Below, piece after piece: positions 31,533 to 41,334 of a stretch of DNA of 41,938 nucleotides (its first letter is position 1; the number at the start of each line of letters is the position of its first letter). Origin of the DNA: Ruminococcus sp. (GTDB lineage Bacteria > Bacillota > Clostridia > Oscillospirales > Ruminococcaceae); the NCBI GenBank assembly GCA_017517145.1, contig JAFXAJ010000126.1:1-41938 (forward strand), written 5' to 3'. Position numbers and translations under genes: made by a program. The notes under the pieces are model-generated. The model saw nothing but the letters and a program-made list of their open reading frames with translations, made no database searches and was not told the origin of the DNA.

Positions 31533-34500
31533 TTATTTCTTGTTTTTCTTCTTGTTTTTATTGCTGTTATTCTTATTCTTGTTATTATTGCTGTTATTAT
31601 TTTCTTTCTTTTCGGGCTGAGATTTTTCTTCGGATTTCTCCTCTGACTTCTTCTCCTCAGCCGTTTCAGCAGCCTTTGTTTCCTCGGCAGCTTCTGTTTT
31701 CTTGGGAGCGCCCTTGGATTTTATAATTTCCACAGGCTTCTTTTCAGCTGTTTCAGTTTCAGAGCCAGGCTCAATTACAGTGTAGATTCCCTTTTTCCAG
31801 TTTGCCTTAGCCTCAGCCTTAGCAAGCAGTGCAGGGTTGTTCTTTCTGTCGTAGTACCAGAAGAAAATTACTACGGTGATTCCCAGAATAAGCATAACGA
31901 TACCTGCGTTGAATCCGGGAGGTGAATAAGTCATTTCAATCTTGTGATGACCAGCAGGCAGTCTGAGGCCAATCATAGCGTTGAGTATACATACTACGCC
32001 GTCCTTGCCGTCGGTATTATTTACCATAAGGCTGCTTCCTGCGGAGTCGGTGCTCTCTGTGAACTGCTCCTCCATAACCTTGCCGTCAACCTTGATTTTC
32101 CAGCCCGGCTCGTAGGGAATTGAAGTATAGAGAATCTGTCCGTCCTCTACGTCAACCTCACCTACAATGCGGTTATCCTTAGTCTTGTCCATATCGAGAA
32201 CAAGAGGAGATTCCTTGAGCTGCTGGATTCTCTCGTGGAAAAGATCATAGTCGAAGTAGTAAAGCTGATAGTCCTTAACCATGATGAACTCGTTTGCGCC
32301 TGTCTTATCCTGCTGGATAATTGTCATACGAAGTTCAATTTCAGTACCTACGGGATATGAACCGAGGTCAACGATACAATAGTCATAGCCGTCATAGTAT
32401 GAACCAAGGCTCTTGAAATCTTCAAACTGTCCTGATTCATTCTTTGTTGTAGAAAGCCAGAGATTGCACTTCTTCTGGTTGTCCGACTTGAGGAACATAT
32501 AGAGGTTGTCCTCGCTCTGTGAAGTGAAATGAACTCTTACAGTGGGGTCAACCGCATTGGGCAGAGCGTCATAGCAGTACTGTCCTGCATAGTCTCTTAC
32601 TGTACATTCGTTAAGCTCAACGTCATTTACAGGGTCGAAGTTAAGACGATAGAAGTAAGATTCAGGATTGAGAGCTGTATAGTCTGTTGTACTTCCTGTC
32701 ATTGAACTGAGGAAGTTGTTCATGCTGTTGAAGGGGTTGTCATTTCCGAGGAAGCTGAGACAAAGAATATCATCATCAGCCATGAATACGATAGGAAGTG
32801 CATCGGGATTCTCGTAAATGTCAATTTTGTTCTCCTTGCCGCCTTCCTTTTTAACAGAAGTTTCGCCTACCTTTTTATAGTAGGAGCTGAGGAGAGTTCT
32901 TACGTCATCCTCTGAACGGAGTGAGGGGTCGTCAAGAACATACTTGATACCCAGCAGTGAATCCGCAAGGGGAGTATTTCCGTCATATCTTGTTTCATAG
33001 CTCTTTGTGGTATATCCAAGAGTTTCAATGAATCGGAGGATTCTCGCATTCATAACAGAGCTTGAATGTGAAATACCCTTTAAGCCGTAAGCCTGATTGT
33101 CGTTAACGTTACGGAAGTAGGTCTTTTCAGCACGGTAGAAGCCGTCGTCGATAGCCTCTAAATCTTCCATAACATCGGGAGCAGACATAATCTCGCTGTA
33201 TGAGCCTCTTGAAGAATAGTAAACTTCCTTATCAATCTTGTATACAGTGTCGAAGAAGTTGTAGCCTGCTTCAAAGAATACCAGACAAGCAAGGAACACA
33301 GAAATGATATTGCGTGACTTCTGAGTCTTTACGTGGCTGATGAGATAAGCAAAGGTGAGATATACTGCTGCAAGGAATACGCCGAAAATAAGCGTGCCGA
33401 GGAAAATATGGTCAACAGATTCGCCGTTGATTGTTACATTCTCCTTGTAAGGACCGATAGCAACGTACTTGTAATCCTCCTCGTTGTAGTTGAAGGTTTC
33501 TTTCAGTGCGTCAAATATAAATGCGAGAACAGCTATACCTGCAAAAGCGCCGATAGGAGCTTTCACGCTCATCTTGTAGCCATCAAGCTTGGAGAATGTC
33601 TCTGCAGCCATAGCAACAATAAGGAACGATACGAGGAAGCTGTAGCGGTAGGGAAGCCAGTTGGGGTCCTGTCCGCCATGCCACATCATATTAAGGGGCT
33701 TAATCCACATACTGAAGAACATGATGAACATCAGCAGACCATAACCGATTTTGCGGTTGATTTTGATTTTTGTGTTGAAGAAGTAGAGGATGCAGAGAAC
33801 GAATGAAAGCACACCGCAGTAGATTTCAGGTCTGCCGTACATTCTTGTACCCTCGTCAACGTTTACAGAGTAGTACTGATTTGGGAACAGCGTAGGAAGC
33901 AGCTCAATAGGATTGAACATTGTTTTCATGCTGTAATCAGGCTCGGAGAAGTCAAACTTACCCAGAGCAAGGGCATTGTACACAGGCATAATCATGATAT
34001 AGCTGCACATGAGGACAACTCCCGTAGCGAGAACCATTCTGCCGCATACCATGGCATAGTCGCCTACTCCCTTGAACTTTCTCTTTGCGCCGAAGAAAAG
34101 GTAGTACACAAAGTAAACAGCCACGAAAATAGCAATCATGAAGCCGATGTAGAAGTTTGCGATGAACATAATCGCAAGGGGAATGATATAGTTGATTTTT
34201 CTGCCGTCATCTACAAGATACTCAACGCCAAGTATGATAAGGGGCAGGAAAATAGGACCGTCAATCCACATGGGGTCAATAAGCTGAATTGAAACGTAAG
34301 CCATAAGAGCATACATAGTGGAGAAAATCACCGACTGTAAGGGCTTAACGTTTTTGGAGTTCTGTGCATAAGCGCAGAATGTCACACCGCAGGCACCGAC
34401 CTTACAGAGCTGCATAATCATAAGTGCTTCAATAATAAGGTCACGGGGCATGAATATGACTATAAAAGTAAACGGACTGGCGAGATAGTAACCTATAACG

Positions 34501-34793
34501 CCTTGATAGCCGCCGGAAAGATTTCGTGCCCAGCTGTAAAGGAAGCTTTCTCCCTCCCAGAAGCAGCGGCGGATATTTTCAAAATAGTAAACGTACTGAC
34601 CGTTAAGGTCAAGAGTCAGTACAGAGCGCTCTCCGAAGGGATAAACTCCGAAGATTGCGTAGCCGATAAAAGTCAGCAGTACAGGTATGAAGAAAGCTGC
34701 AATGTAGTACAGCGGCTTGAATTTAACATACCTTGCCGGCTCGTAAGCAGCGGCATAAACCGGCTTTTTGCTGACAGCGGATGCTTTAATCAA
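31533..34793 (-). CDS. yfhO: YfhO-family membrane protein
   Basis: This large (1086-residue) polytopic protein is of the YfhO type (GT-C-like fold). In Bacillus, YfhO helps decorate lipoteichoic acid. About a dozen hydrophobic segments lie in residues 25-530, including a first-loop Asp motif in LTLDLNGQYVYYFENIRR. A long extracytoplasmic region follows, then a last membrane segment near 955-975. The final 80 residues are low-complexity, Glu/Ala/Lys-rich and ending in Asn/Lys (NNNSNNNKNKNN). The start appears to be TTG with GGAGG seven bases upstream. It is a single-gene unit with its own promoter. The substrate is unknown. Confidence 0.88.
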   Translation of the reverse strand: MIKASAVSKKPVYAAAYEPARYVKFKPLYYIAAFFIPVLLTFIGYAIFGVYPFGERSVLTLDLNGQYVYYFENIRRCFWEGESFLYSWARNLSGGYQGVIGYYLASPFTFIVIFMPRDLIIEALMIMQLCKVGACGVTFCAYAQNSKNVKPLQSVIFSTMYALMAYVSIQLIDPMWIDGPIFLPLIILGVEYLVDDGRKINYIIPLAIMFIANFYIGFMIAIFVAVYFVYYLFFGAKRKFKGVGDYAMVCGRMVLATGVVLMCSYIMIMPVYNALALGKFDFSEPDYSMKTMFNPIELLPTLFPNQYYSVNVDEGTRMYGRPEIYCGVLSFVLCILYFFNTKIKINRKIGYGLLMFIMFFSMWIKPLNMMWHGGQDPNWLPYRYSFLVSFLIVAMAAETFSKLDGYKMSVKAPIGAFAGIAVLAFIFDALKETFNYNEEDYKYVAIGPYKENVTINGESVDHIFLGTLIFGVFLAAVYLTFAYLISHVKTQKSRNIISVFLACLVFFEAGYNFFDTVYKIDKEVYYSSRGSYSEIMSAPDVMEDLEAIDDGFYRAEKTYFRNVNDNQAYGLKGISHSSSVMNARILRFIETLGYTTKSYETRYDGNTPLADSLLGIKYVLDDPSLRSEDDVRTLLSSYYKKVGETSVKKEGGKENKIDIYENPDALPIVFMADDDILCLSFLGNDNPFNSMNNFLSSMTGSTTDYTALNPESYFYRLNFDPVNDVELNECTVRDYAGQYCYDALPNAVDPTVRVHFTSQSEDNLYMFLKSDNQKKCNLWLSTTKNESGQFEDFKSLGSYYDGYDYCIVDLGSYPVGTEIELRMTIIQQDKTGANEFIMVKDYQLYYFDYDLFHERIQQLKESPLVLDMDKTKDNRIVGEVDVEDGQILYTSIPYEPGWKIKVDGKVMEEQFTESTDSAGSSLMVNNTDGKDGVVCILNAMIGLRLPAGHHKIEMTYSPPGFNAGIVMLILGITVVIFFWYYDRKNNPALLAKAEAKANWKKGIYTVIEPGSETETAEKKPVEIIKSKGAPKKTEAAEETKAAETAEEKKSEEKSEEKSQPEKKENNNSNNNKNKNNSNKNKKKNKK

Positions 34794-34880
34794 TGTTGTT
34801 CCTCCTTTTCGGGACAGGCTGCGGCGGTGTGCAGAATCCGCCGTAAAAAAGCCATTCTTCCCTATTTTATTATCCTTTAT

Positions 34881-34909
34881 ATTATACTATAAAATCTGAA
34901 ACTTTTCAA
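34881..34909 (-). promoter_or_regulatory. Promoter of the yfhO-like gene
   Basis: On the - strand: TTGAAA (34904-34909), 17-base spacer, TATAAT (34881-34886). Confidence 0.75.
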
Positions 34910-34997
34910 GTGTTATGTGACATTTTATAATTAAATGTACATCTTGCACAAACTAAAGCTGTTTTTTCTGTTGTTTTGACGAAGCGTTGAATCGCTG

Positions 34998-36266
34998 TTA
35001 AAAAATGTCTTTTTTCTTTTTAATGTGTCGTTTTATGAGCACAAATGCCATGAGCAGTATGCAGAACACAAGGAATACAGGCACAATCCAGCGATTCGCC
35101 GTTTCGTCCTCGGCAGATTTCATCTCCGTCCACAAATCCTGCATAAGCTGATTTGCCTCGTCAGAAAGATTGACGAAAACGGTGGTCTTGTCACGGATGA
35201 AATCCTGATCGGGATAGGAAATATGGCTCTGCTGAACCTCCTCGTCAAGCATCTCGTAAGCTGCCTGATGGGGCGTAGAATAGCATATATAGTCAATATT
35301 TGAATAGGCTATGTCAGGCTCGCACATGAAATTGATGTACATTTCCGCAGCCTCTTTCTGTCTGGCATTCGTGGGAACACACATAGCGTCAATAAAAAGA
35401 TTCGTTCCGCTTTTCGGCACAACAAAGCCTAAATCCTCGTTATCCTCCATGATAGTCAGTGCATCTCCTGCATAGTAGGGAGCTATAAGAGCATCCCCGG
35501 CCCCCATTTTGTCGAAAACCTCGTCCATGACATAAGCCTGCACGTTCTTTTTCTGGGAGAGAAGCTTTGCCGCAGCATGGCGCAGCTCCTCCTCATTTTC
35601 CGTGTTAATGGAATATCCCAGCATAATTTCGGCAATTGCGAAAGCGTCACGGGGATTGTCAAACATGAGAATCTGGTCTGCATAGTCCTCATTCCAGAGC
35701 AAATCCCAGTCAATGTCCTCCGCCGCCATGTCAATCATGGTTGTGTCGTAGATTATACCTACAGTTCCCCATGTGTAGGGGACGGAATAGGCATTTTCGG
35801 GGTCATAGTCCTGATTGTGGAAATTCTCCATGATATAGCTGAAATTGGGGATATTATCAAAATCAAGGGGCTGAATCATATCCTCATTAATCATCTTGCT
35901 TATCATGTAATCAGAGGGAATTATAACATCATAAGAAGCAGCACCGCCCTTTAATTTAGCGTACAGCTCCTCATTGGTGGCGAAGTTGGTGTAGTTTACC
36001 TTGATGCCCGTCAGTTTTTCAAATTCGCCGTTGACATCGAGAGTACCCTCGTCCGCACCTGTAGATATATATTCTCCCCAGTTGTAAACATTAATTGATA
36101 TACCTTTATCCTTGAATCGGGTATAATATTCGGTATCGGCAACAGTGAGCGTCTGCTGAACGGATTCCTCCTCTGTTTCCTCGGCGGAATCTTCATTTTC
36201 AGCGCATGAAGCAAGCATGGACATACTCAATATCGCCGCAGAAATTAAAGAAAATATTTTTTTCAT
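34998..36266 (-). CDS. potD: Polyamine ABC transporter binding lipoprotein, with C-terminal membrane anchor
   Basis: This 422-residue spermidine/putrescine-binding protein follows potABC. It has a lipoprotein signal (ISAAILSMSMLASC) and the PotD pattern INVYNWGEYIS, FEKLTGIKVNYTNF, YDVIIPSDYMI, YSVPYTWGTVGIIYD and YYAGDAL. Unusually, the end carries a hydrophobic segment (WIVPVFLVFCILLMAFVLI) and a basic tail (KRHIKKKKDIF), so the protein should be anchored at both ends. The start ATG at 36266 is chosen because GGAG lies six bases upstream; an ATG at 36278 overlaps that site. It is the last gene of the pot operon, separated from potC by 263 bases holding repeats. Confidence 0.92.
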   Translation of the reverse strand: MKKIFSLISAAILSMSMLASCAENEDSAEETEEESVQQTLTVADTEYYTRFKDKGISINVYNWGEYISTGADEGTLDVNGEFEKLTGIKVNYTNFATNEELYAKLKGGAASYDVIIPSDYMISKMINEDMIQPLDFDNIPNFSYIMENFHNQDYDPENAYSVPYTWGTVGIIYDTTMIDMAAEDIDWDLLWNEDYADQILMFDNPRDAFAIAEIMLGYSINTENEEELRHAAAKLLSQKKNVQAYVMDEVFDKMGAGDALIAPYYAGDALTIMEDNEDLGFVVPKSGTNLFIDAMCVPTNARQKEAAEMYINFMCEPDIAYSNIDYICYSTPHQAAYEMLDEEVQQSHISYPDQDFIRDKTTVFVNLSDEANQLMQDLWTEMKSAEDETANRWIVPVFLVFCILLMAFVLIKRHIKKKKDIF

Positions 36267-36348
36267 TTTCAACTCCATATTTTTATTTTGAGCTTATAGC
36301 CTTCAGTCGGGAATTATATAAGTGTTAGAGCACGTGTGAAAACTAAAA

Positions 36349-36515
36349 GGGACGCTCTCTCTTGCAGAGCGTCCCCTCTTTTCAAACAGTCCACAGGACT
36401 GTTTGAAAATTCACCCCTTGCAGGGCGCTTGAACGCTATGCGGGACGCTGTCCCACACCCTGCCAGAGACTCTGTCTCTGGACTCTGCCAAAGGGCAGTG
36501 CCCTTTGGAATCCCA
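36349..36515. repeat. Mosaic of nested palindromes inside the pot operon
   Basis: Successive hairpins: the 27-base element GGGACGCTCT...AGAGCGTCCC (36349-36375, copy 2); TTTTCAAACAGTCC/GGACTGTTTGAAAA (36379-36409, 14-base arms); a short GGGAC/GTCCC; CCAGAGAC/GTCTCTGG near 36463; and CCAAAGGGCA/TGCCCTTTGG near 36487. It contains no reading frame of note. It resembles the composite intergenic repeats seen in many Clostridia genomes. Confidence 0.8.
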
Positions 36516-36529
36516 ACCTATTGTTCTAT

Positions 36530-37324
36530 TCAGATTTTTCCTGCCTTTTTCAGCGCCTTTTTCTCAATGATATTCTTCACGATAAGAATAATCACAACGG
36601 TAATGAATATCAGTGTTGAAAGGGCGTTGATTTCAGGGGATACCTTTCGCCTTGTCATCGAATATATCGTTATTGGCAGCGTCTGTGATGTTGAACCGCT
36701 GGTGAAATAGCTGATTACAAAATCATCAAGGGAATAGGTGAATGACATGAGAAAACCGCTGATAACACCCGGCATAATCTCAGGGAGTACAACCTTGCGG
36801 AATGCCTGAAAAGGACTGCATCCCAGATCCTGCGCCGCCTCGTAGATATGAGGGTCCATTTGGTTGAATTTCGGCATGACGTTGAGAATAACATAAGGCA
36901 CATTAAACGTAATATGCGCAATAAGCAGCGTAACAAAGCCGAATTCCAGATTCATACGTGCCGCAAAAAATACAAAAAGCAGCATCAGAGATACACCTGT
37001 GACGATTTCGGGGTTGATAATCGGCATATTTGTCACATTCATAACAACTGTTTTCGGCACTTTTTTCATGCTGTTAATACCGATTGCCGCAAAAGTTCCA
37101 AGCACTGTTGAGAGAACGCTGGAAAGACAGGCGATAATTATAGTATTTATCAGCGAGGATATAATAATTCTGTTGTTGAAAAGCCGTATATACCAATCAA
37201 AAGTAAATCCGCTGAAAACGCTTCGGCTCTTTGTCTCGTTGAATGAGAACACAATCAGCACAAATATAGGAATATACAGGAAAAAGAGGACAAGTCCAAG
37301 ATAAATCTTACCTAATTTTTTCAT
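36530..37324 (-). CDS. potC: Polyamine ABC transporter permease PotC
   Basis: This 264-residue inner-membrane permease has six hydrophobic segments and the ABC permease EAA loop (YEAAQDLGCSPFQAFRKVVLPEIMPGVI), which contacts the ATPase. The ATG at 37324 follows AGGAGG; an earlier in-frame start at 37363 would lie inside potB. The N-terminus (KKLGKIYLGLVLFFLYIPIFVLIVFSFN) is typical of PotC. It is ten bases downstream of potB and is coupled to it. Confidence 0.95.
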   Translation of the reverse strand: MKKLGKIYLGLVLFFLYIPIFVLIVFSFNETKSRSVFSGFTFDWYIRLFNNRIIISSLINTIIIACLSSVLSTVLGTFAAIGINSMKKVPKTVVMNVTNMPIINPEIVTGVSLMLLFVFFAARMNLEFGFVTLLIAHITFNVPYVILNVMPKFNQMDPHIYEAAQDLGCSPFQAFRKVVLPEIMPGVISGFLMSFTYSLDDFVISYFTSGSTSQTLPITIYSMTRRKVSPEINALSTLIFITVVIILIVKNIIEKKALKKAGKI

Positions 37325-37334
37325 TCCGCACCTC

Positions 37335-38141
37335 CTACATAAGCACCTGATCGTCAGGGTCAAACTGGTTCATAACTGTCATAATCACGAGAATTATCAC
37401 CATGAGTACAAGGGATATTGCCGCACCTAAATGGGGATTATAGGCATTTCCAAGAAACTGCATTTCAATCAGGTCACCGATGAGCAGATTTGAGCCGCCT
37501 CCAAGCATACGGGAAATAATAAAGGTGGAAATTGCAGGAACGAAAACCATTGTGATTCCCGAAGTAATTCCGGGAACGCTGAGAGGCACAATAACACGGA
37601 AAAGCGTCTGGAAATAGCTGCATCCCAAGTCCTCCGCCGCCTCAAACATACTGTTGTCAATTTTCTCCATAACAGAGTAGAGGGGGAGAATCATAAAGGG
37701 CAGATAGTTGTAAACCATGCCAAGAACAACAGCTCCCGATGTATTTATCAGTTTGAACGGTCCAAGTCCGACCATGCCGAGAAGATGATTTATAATTCCG
37801 TTATTGCCAAGCAGAGTCATCCACGCATAAGTGCGGAGGAGGAAATTCATCCACATGGGAAGCATAACAATCATGAGCATAGTTCCCTGCTTATGCTTCT
37901 CCATTCTTGACAGGATAAATGCCACGGGATAGGCAATTACAAGGCATATCGCCGTAGCTATCAGAGAAAGCCATATAGAACGGACGAAAATATTTGCGTA
38001 CTGTCCCACATCGGAAATATACTTCATGGTGAATTGTCCGTCCTCGTTGGTGAAAGCAAAAAAGCCGATCATCAGCAGGGGAACTACGATAAATACCACC
38101 ATCCACACGAGATAGGGTGCGGAAAAATATTTAAGCTTCAT
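37335..38141 (-). CDS. potB: Polyamine ABC transporter permease PotB
   Basis: This 268-residue permease pairs with PotC. It has six membrane segments, and the EAA loop reads FEAAEDLGCSYFQTLFRVIVPLSVPGI. The start YLVWMVVFIVVPLLMIGFFAF and the motif MLPMWMNFLLRTYAWMTLLG are characteristic. GGAGGAAT precedes the ATG. Only two bases separate it from potA. Confidence 0.95.
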   Translation of the reverse strand: MKLKYFSAPYLVWMVVFIVVPLLMIGFFAFTNEDGQFTMKYISDVGQYANIFVRSIWLSLIATAICLVIAYPVAFILSRMEKHKQGTMLMIVMLPMWMNFLLRTYAWMTLLGNNGIINHLLGMVGLGPFKLINTSGAVVLGMVYNYLPFMILPLYSVMEKIDNSMFEAAEDLGCSYFQTLFRVIVPLSVPGITSGITMVFVPAISTFIISRMLGGGSNLLIGDLIEMQFLGNAYNPHLGAAISLVLMVIILVIMTVMNQFDPDDQVLM

Positions 38142-38143
38142 GG

Positions 38144-39187
38144 TTATTCCTCCGATTTCTTCATGATATGAATATCAAAGGGGTCAAAGGCAAGTCCCAC
38201 CATAGTTCCGGCTGCTTCCGCCTTAGTGGAATGTACCGTCCATTTGTGGTCAACGCCGTCTATAATCATTTCGTAGTGAACGCCCTTGAACACGACAGAT
38301 TCAACGATTCCCGTCAGCTTTGCAGAAGCAGCAGGAACAATCTTCACATCTTCGGGGCGGATAACCACATCAACAGTTTCATTTTTGCCGAAGCCTTTAT
38401 CAACACATTCAAACTGTCTGCCGTTGAATTCCACAAGGCAGTCACGGAGCATGGAGCCGTTGAGTATATTGCTTTCACCGATAAAGTCCGCAACAAAGGC
38501 ATTTACAGGCTCATTGTAAATATCTGTAGGAGAACCTATCTGCTGTATAGAACCGTTATTCATAACAACTATGCTGTCGCTCATGGTGAGGGCTTCCTCC
38601 TGGTCATGAGTAACATAGACAAAAGTGAGTTCAAGCTCCTGTTGAATTTTACGCAGTTCAATCTGCATTTCCTTACGCAGTTTCAGGTCAAGGGCACCCA
38701 GAGGCTCATCCAGAAGAAGAACTTTCGGATGATTTACAAGGGCACGGGCAATAGCAACACGCTGCTGCTGACCTCCTGAAAGGCGGTTTACGGTACGTTT
38801 TTCGTAGCCCATAAGATTGACAAGCTCCAGCATTTCTCCCACACGGCGGACAATTTCCTTTTCGGGAACTTTTTTCACACGAAGTCCGAAAGCGATATTT
38901 TCGTAGACGTTGAGATGAGGGAAAAGAGCATATCTTTGGAAAACGGTATTGACGTTTCTCTTATGTGGGGGAACATCATTGATACGTTTTCCGTCAAAGA
39001 TTACATCGCCGCTTTTAGGCTCAAGAAAGCCTGCGATTATGCGGAGAGTTGTGGTTTTTCCGCAGCCTGACGGGCCGAGGAATGTGACAAATTCCTTGTC
39101 TTTAATATCAAGGCTGATATTTTTGAGAATCTGCTCGCCGTCCTCAAATTCAACGATAATATTTTTAAGACTTACAATATTTTCCAT
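38144..39187 (-). CDS. potA: Polyamine ABC transporter ATPase PotA
   Basis: This 347-residue ATPase powers the PotBC channel. It has Walker [11 protein letters not shown]-loop [19 protein letters not shown], signature [10 protein letters not shown], Walker [12 protein letters not shown] and the H-loop THDQEEA, followed by the C-terminal TOBE-like regulatory domain ([10 protein letters not shown]). AGGAGG precedes the ATG. It is the first gene of potABCD, read from a promoter about 30 bases upstream. Confidence 0.97.
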   Translation of the reverse strand: MENIVSLKNIIVEFEDGEQILKNISLDIKDKEFVTFLGPSGCGKTTTLRIIAGFLEPKSGDVIFDGKRINDVPPHKRNVNTVFQRYALFPHLNVYENIAFGLRVKKVPEKEIVRRVGEMLELVNLMGYEKRTVNRLSGGQQQRVAIARALVNHPKVLLLDEPLGALDLKLRKEMQIELRKIQQELELTFVYVTHDQEEALTMSDSIVVMNNGSIQQIGSPTDIYNEPVNAFVADFIGESNILNGSMLRDCLVEFNGRQFECVDKGFGKNETVDVVIRPEDVKIVPAASAKLTGIVESVVFKGVHYEMIIDGVDHKWTVHSTKAEAAGTMVGLAFDPFDIHIMKKSEE

Positions 39188-39219
39188 ACAAACGACCTCC
39201 TGTAAGGTTTCGACGCTTA

Positions 39220-39248
39220 ATTATAGCATATATTTGCATAAAAAGCAA
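39220..39248 (-). promoter_or_regulatory. Promoter of potABCD
   Basis: On the - strand: TTGCTT (39243-39248), 17-base spacer, TATAAT (39220-39225). The -35 element is weak, leaving room for activation. Confidence 0.7.
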
Positions 39249-39307
39249 TATATTAAGGAAATTTTATGTGTGTAATTCTTGAATATATAAATGGCATCTC
39301 TAAAATC

Positions 39308-39332
39308 AAAGGACTGCTAAAAGCAGTCCTTT
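39308..39332 (-). terminator. Terminator of the ylxM–ffh–rpsP–khpA unit
   Basis: Perfect 10-base stem AAAGGACTGC/GCAGTCCTTT with loop TAAAA, eight bases past the khpA stop. The core is nearly identical to the thrS terminator. Confidence 0.85.
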
Positions 39333-39339
39333 ACGCACT

Positions 39340-39573
39340 TTATTCTATTGTAACTGTAACCTTGAGTTCCTGCTTTGCAGCGCCGGCTCTCATAATAGTT
39401 CTCAGTGCCTTGGCAATTCTGCCCTGTTTGCCGATAACACGTCCCATGTCATCGGGAGCTACTGACAGACGAAAGTTAATAACGCCCTCCTCGTCAGGCT
39501 CATCTTCTTTTATGGTAATAGCAGACTTATCCTCGACAAGGCCTGCTGCAATTGCATAAAGTAAGTCTTTCAT
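39340..39573 (-). CDS. khpA: KH-domain RNA-binding protein (KhpA/YlqC)
   Basis: This 77-residue single KH-domain protein has the GxxG loop GKQGR in DDMGRVIGKQGRIAKALRTIM. KhpA binds RNA, often with KhpB, and affects cell division and envelope genes in some Firmicutes. GGAGG precedes the ATG. It follows rpsP by 66 bases in the conserved order; rimM and trmD, which usually come next, are absent because a terminator follows. Confidence 0.95.
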   Translation of the reverse strand: MKDLLYAIAAGLVEDKSAITIKEDEPDEEGVINFRLSVAPDDMGRVIGKQGRIAKALRTIMRAGAAKQELKVTVTIE

Positions 39574-39639
39574 AAGTCCTCCATAGCTTCGGAATCAGGA
39601 GCATTGGACAAACGTCCACGCTCCCCCTCAGCTTATTGA

Positions 39640-39882
39640 TTAAAGGATACCTTCCTTCTTAAGAAGTACCTTTACTGTGTCTGTAGGCTGTGCACCCTTA
39701 GCGATCCAGCTCTTAGCCTTATCTCCGTCAATCTTGATAACAGAGGGCTCCTTTGTAGGATCGTAGTATCCGATTTCCTCAACGAATCTACCGTCTCTGG
39801 GGTATCTGGAATCTGCAACAACAACACGATAGAAAGGAGCCTTCTTAGCACCCATTCTTCTCAGTCTGATTTTAACTGCCAT
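39640..39882 (-). CDS. rpsP: 30S ribosomal protein S16
   Basis: This is an 80-residue small-subunit protein. It has the conserved [26 protein letters not shown] start and the [10 protein letters not shown] motif. GGAGGTGAATATAAA precedes the ATG. It sits between ffh and khpA, the usual order. Codons match high expression. Confidence 0.98.
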   Translation of the reverse strand: MAVKIRLRRMGAKKAPFYRVVVADSRYPRDGRFVEEIGYYDPTKEPSVIKIDGDKAKSWIAKGAQPTDTVKVLLKKEGIL

Positions 39883-39941
39883 TTTATATTCACCTCCACA
39901 TGATTATTTTTTGTATATTCAAGGGTTTCCCCGTGAAATCA

Positions 39942-41324
39942 TCAGAAAGGCAGATTTCCGCCGCCCTTACCTGTCATTTTGTCAAAATTCATGCCTGCAA
40001 TCTGTTTTCTTGCCTTGCGCAGGTTCATTTTACCGCTTTTTCCTGTGAACTGCTTCATCATCTTCTGCATCTGTTCAAACTGTTTCAGGAGACGGTTAAC
40101 ATCCTCTACTTTATTGCCCGAACCGGCAGCGATACGTCTTTTTCTGGAAGGATTTATAATTGAAGGTTTTTCACGCTCCGCCTTTGTCATGGATGTGATG
40201 ATAGCCTCAATTCTGAAAAAGCTGTTTTCATCTATATCAATATCGTCAAGCTTATTTCCCACACCGGGAATCATGCCGATAATTGACTTCATACTGCCCA
40301 TTTTGCGAATCTGTCTCATCTGGTCCAGTAAGTCGTTCATGTCGAATTTATTCTCCTTGAACTTCTTGGTAAGCTTTTCAGCTTCCTGATGTGACATGAC
40401 ATTTTCCGCTTTTTCGATAAGGGTGAGAACGTCGCCCATACCGAGGATTCTTGAAGCCATACGCTCAGGGTGGAACTGCTCGAAATCGTCGAGTTTTTCG
40501 CCCATACCAACAAATTTAATAGGCTTGCCTGTAACGGAGAGTACGGAAAGCGCCGCACCGCCTCGTGTATCGGAATCAAGCTTTGACATGAGCACGCCTG
40601 TGATACCTACAGCATCATCAAAAGCCTTAGCAACATTTACAGCGTCCTGACCTGTCATAGCGTCAACAACGAGCATAATCTCGTGAGGAGTTGTAAGCTC
40701 CTTTATTTTTTTCAGCTCATCCATGAGAGCCTCGTCCACGTGCAGACGACCTGCGGTGTCGATGATAAGAATATCATGTCCGTAATCCTTTGCATGGGCA
40801 AGAGCTTTCTGAGCGATGATAACGGGGTCAATCTGTCCCATTTCAAAGACCTTTACATCAGCCTTTGCGCCCACAACCTGAAGCTGATTTATAGCGGCAG
40901 GACGATAAATATCGCAGGCAGCAAGGAGGGGACGATGACCTTCCTTTTTTAGCATTTTCGCAAGCTTTGCGGCATGGGTGGTTTTACCTGATCCCTGAAG
41001 TCCGCACATCATGATAACCGTGGGAGGTTTAGAAGCGTAATTGATTCTTGAATTACGTTCGCCCATGAGAGCGCAGAGCTCATCGTTAACAATTTTGATT
41101 ACCTGCTGAGCAGGTGTAAGGCTGGTGAGAACTTCCTCGCCTACAGCTCTTTCGGATACCTTAGCCACAAAATCCTTAACAACCTTGTAGCTTACATCGG
41201 CTTCAAGGAGAGCGAGTTTAACTTCACGCATAGCCTCCTTGACATCTTTTTCCGTGAGCTTTCCTCTGGATTTCAGCTTTTTAAAGACGTTATTCAGTTT
41301 TTCGGAAAGTCCCTCGAATGCCAT
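39942..41324 (-). CDS. ffh: Signal recognition particle protein Ffh
   Basis: This 460-residue SRP54 GTPase targets ribosomes making membrane proteins. N-domain, then G-domain with GLQGSGKTTHAAKLA, DTAGRLHVDEALM and SKLDSDTRGGAAL, then a Met-rich M-domain (FDMNDLLDQMRQIRKMGSM, GSGNKVEDVNRLLKQFEQM). The C-terminal end GKGGGNLPF is normal. GGAGG precedes the ATG, 10 bases after ylxM. Confidence 0.98.
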   Translation of the reverse strand: MAFEGLSEKLNNVFKKLKSRGKLTEKDVKEAMREVKLALLEADVSYKVVKDFVAKVSERAVGEEVLTSLTPAQQVIKIVNDELCALMGERNSRINYASKPPTVIMMCGLQGSGKTTHAAKLAKMLKKEGHRPLLAACDIYRPAAINQLQVVGAKADVKVFEMGQIDPVIIAQKALAHAKDYGHDILIIDTAGRLHVDEALMDELKKIKELTTPHEIMLVVDAMTGQDAVNVAKAFDDAVGITGVLMSKLDSDTRGGAALSVLSVTGKPIKFVGMGEKLDDFEQFHPERMASRILGMGDVLTLIEKAENVMSHQEAEKLTKKFKENKFDMNDLLDQMRQIRKMGSMKSIIGMIPGVGNKLDDIDIDENSFFRIEAIITSMTKAEREKPSIINPSRKRRIAAGSGNKVEDVNRLLKQFEQMQKMMKQFTGKSGKMNLRKARKQIAGMNFDKMTGKGGGNLPF

Positions 41325-41334
41325 AAGCAGCCTC

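Noticed and set aside
36349-36515. CRISPR array
   Set aside because: The units are unlike each other and are self-complementary hairpins, not equal repeats with unique spacers.
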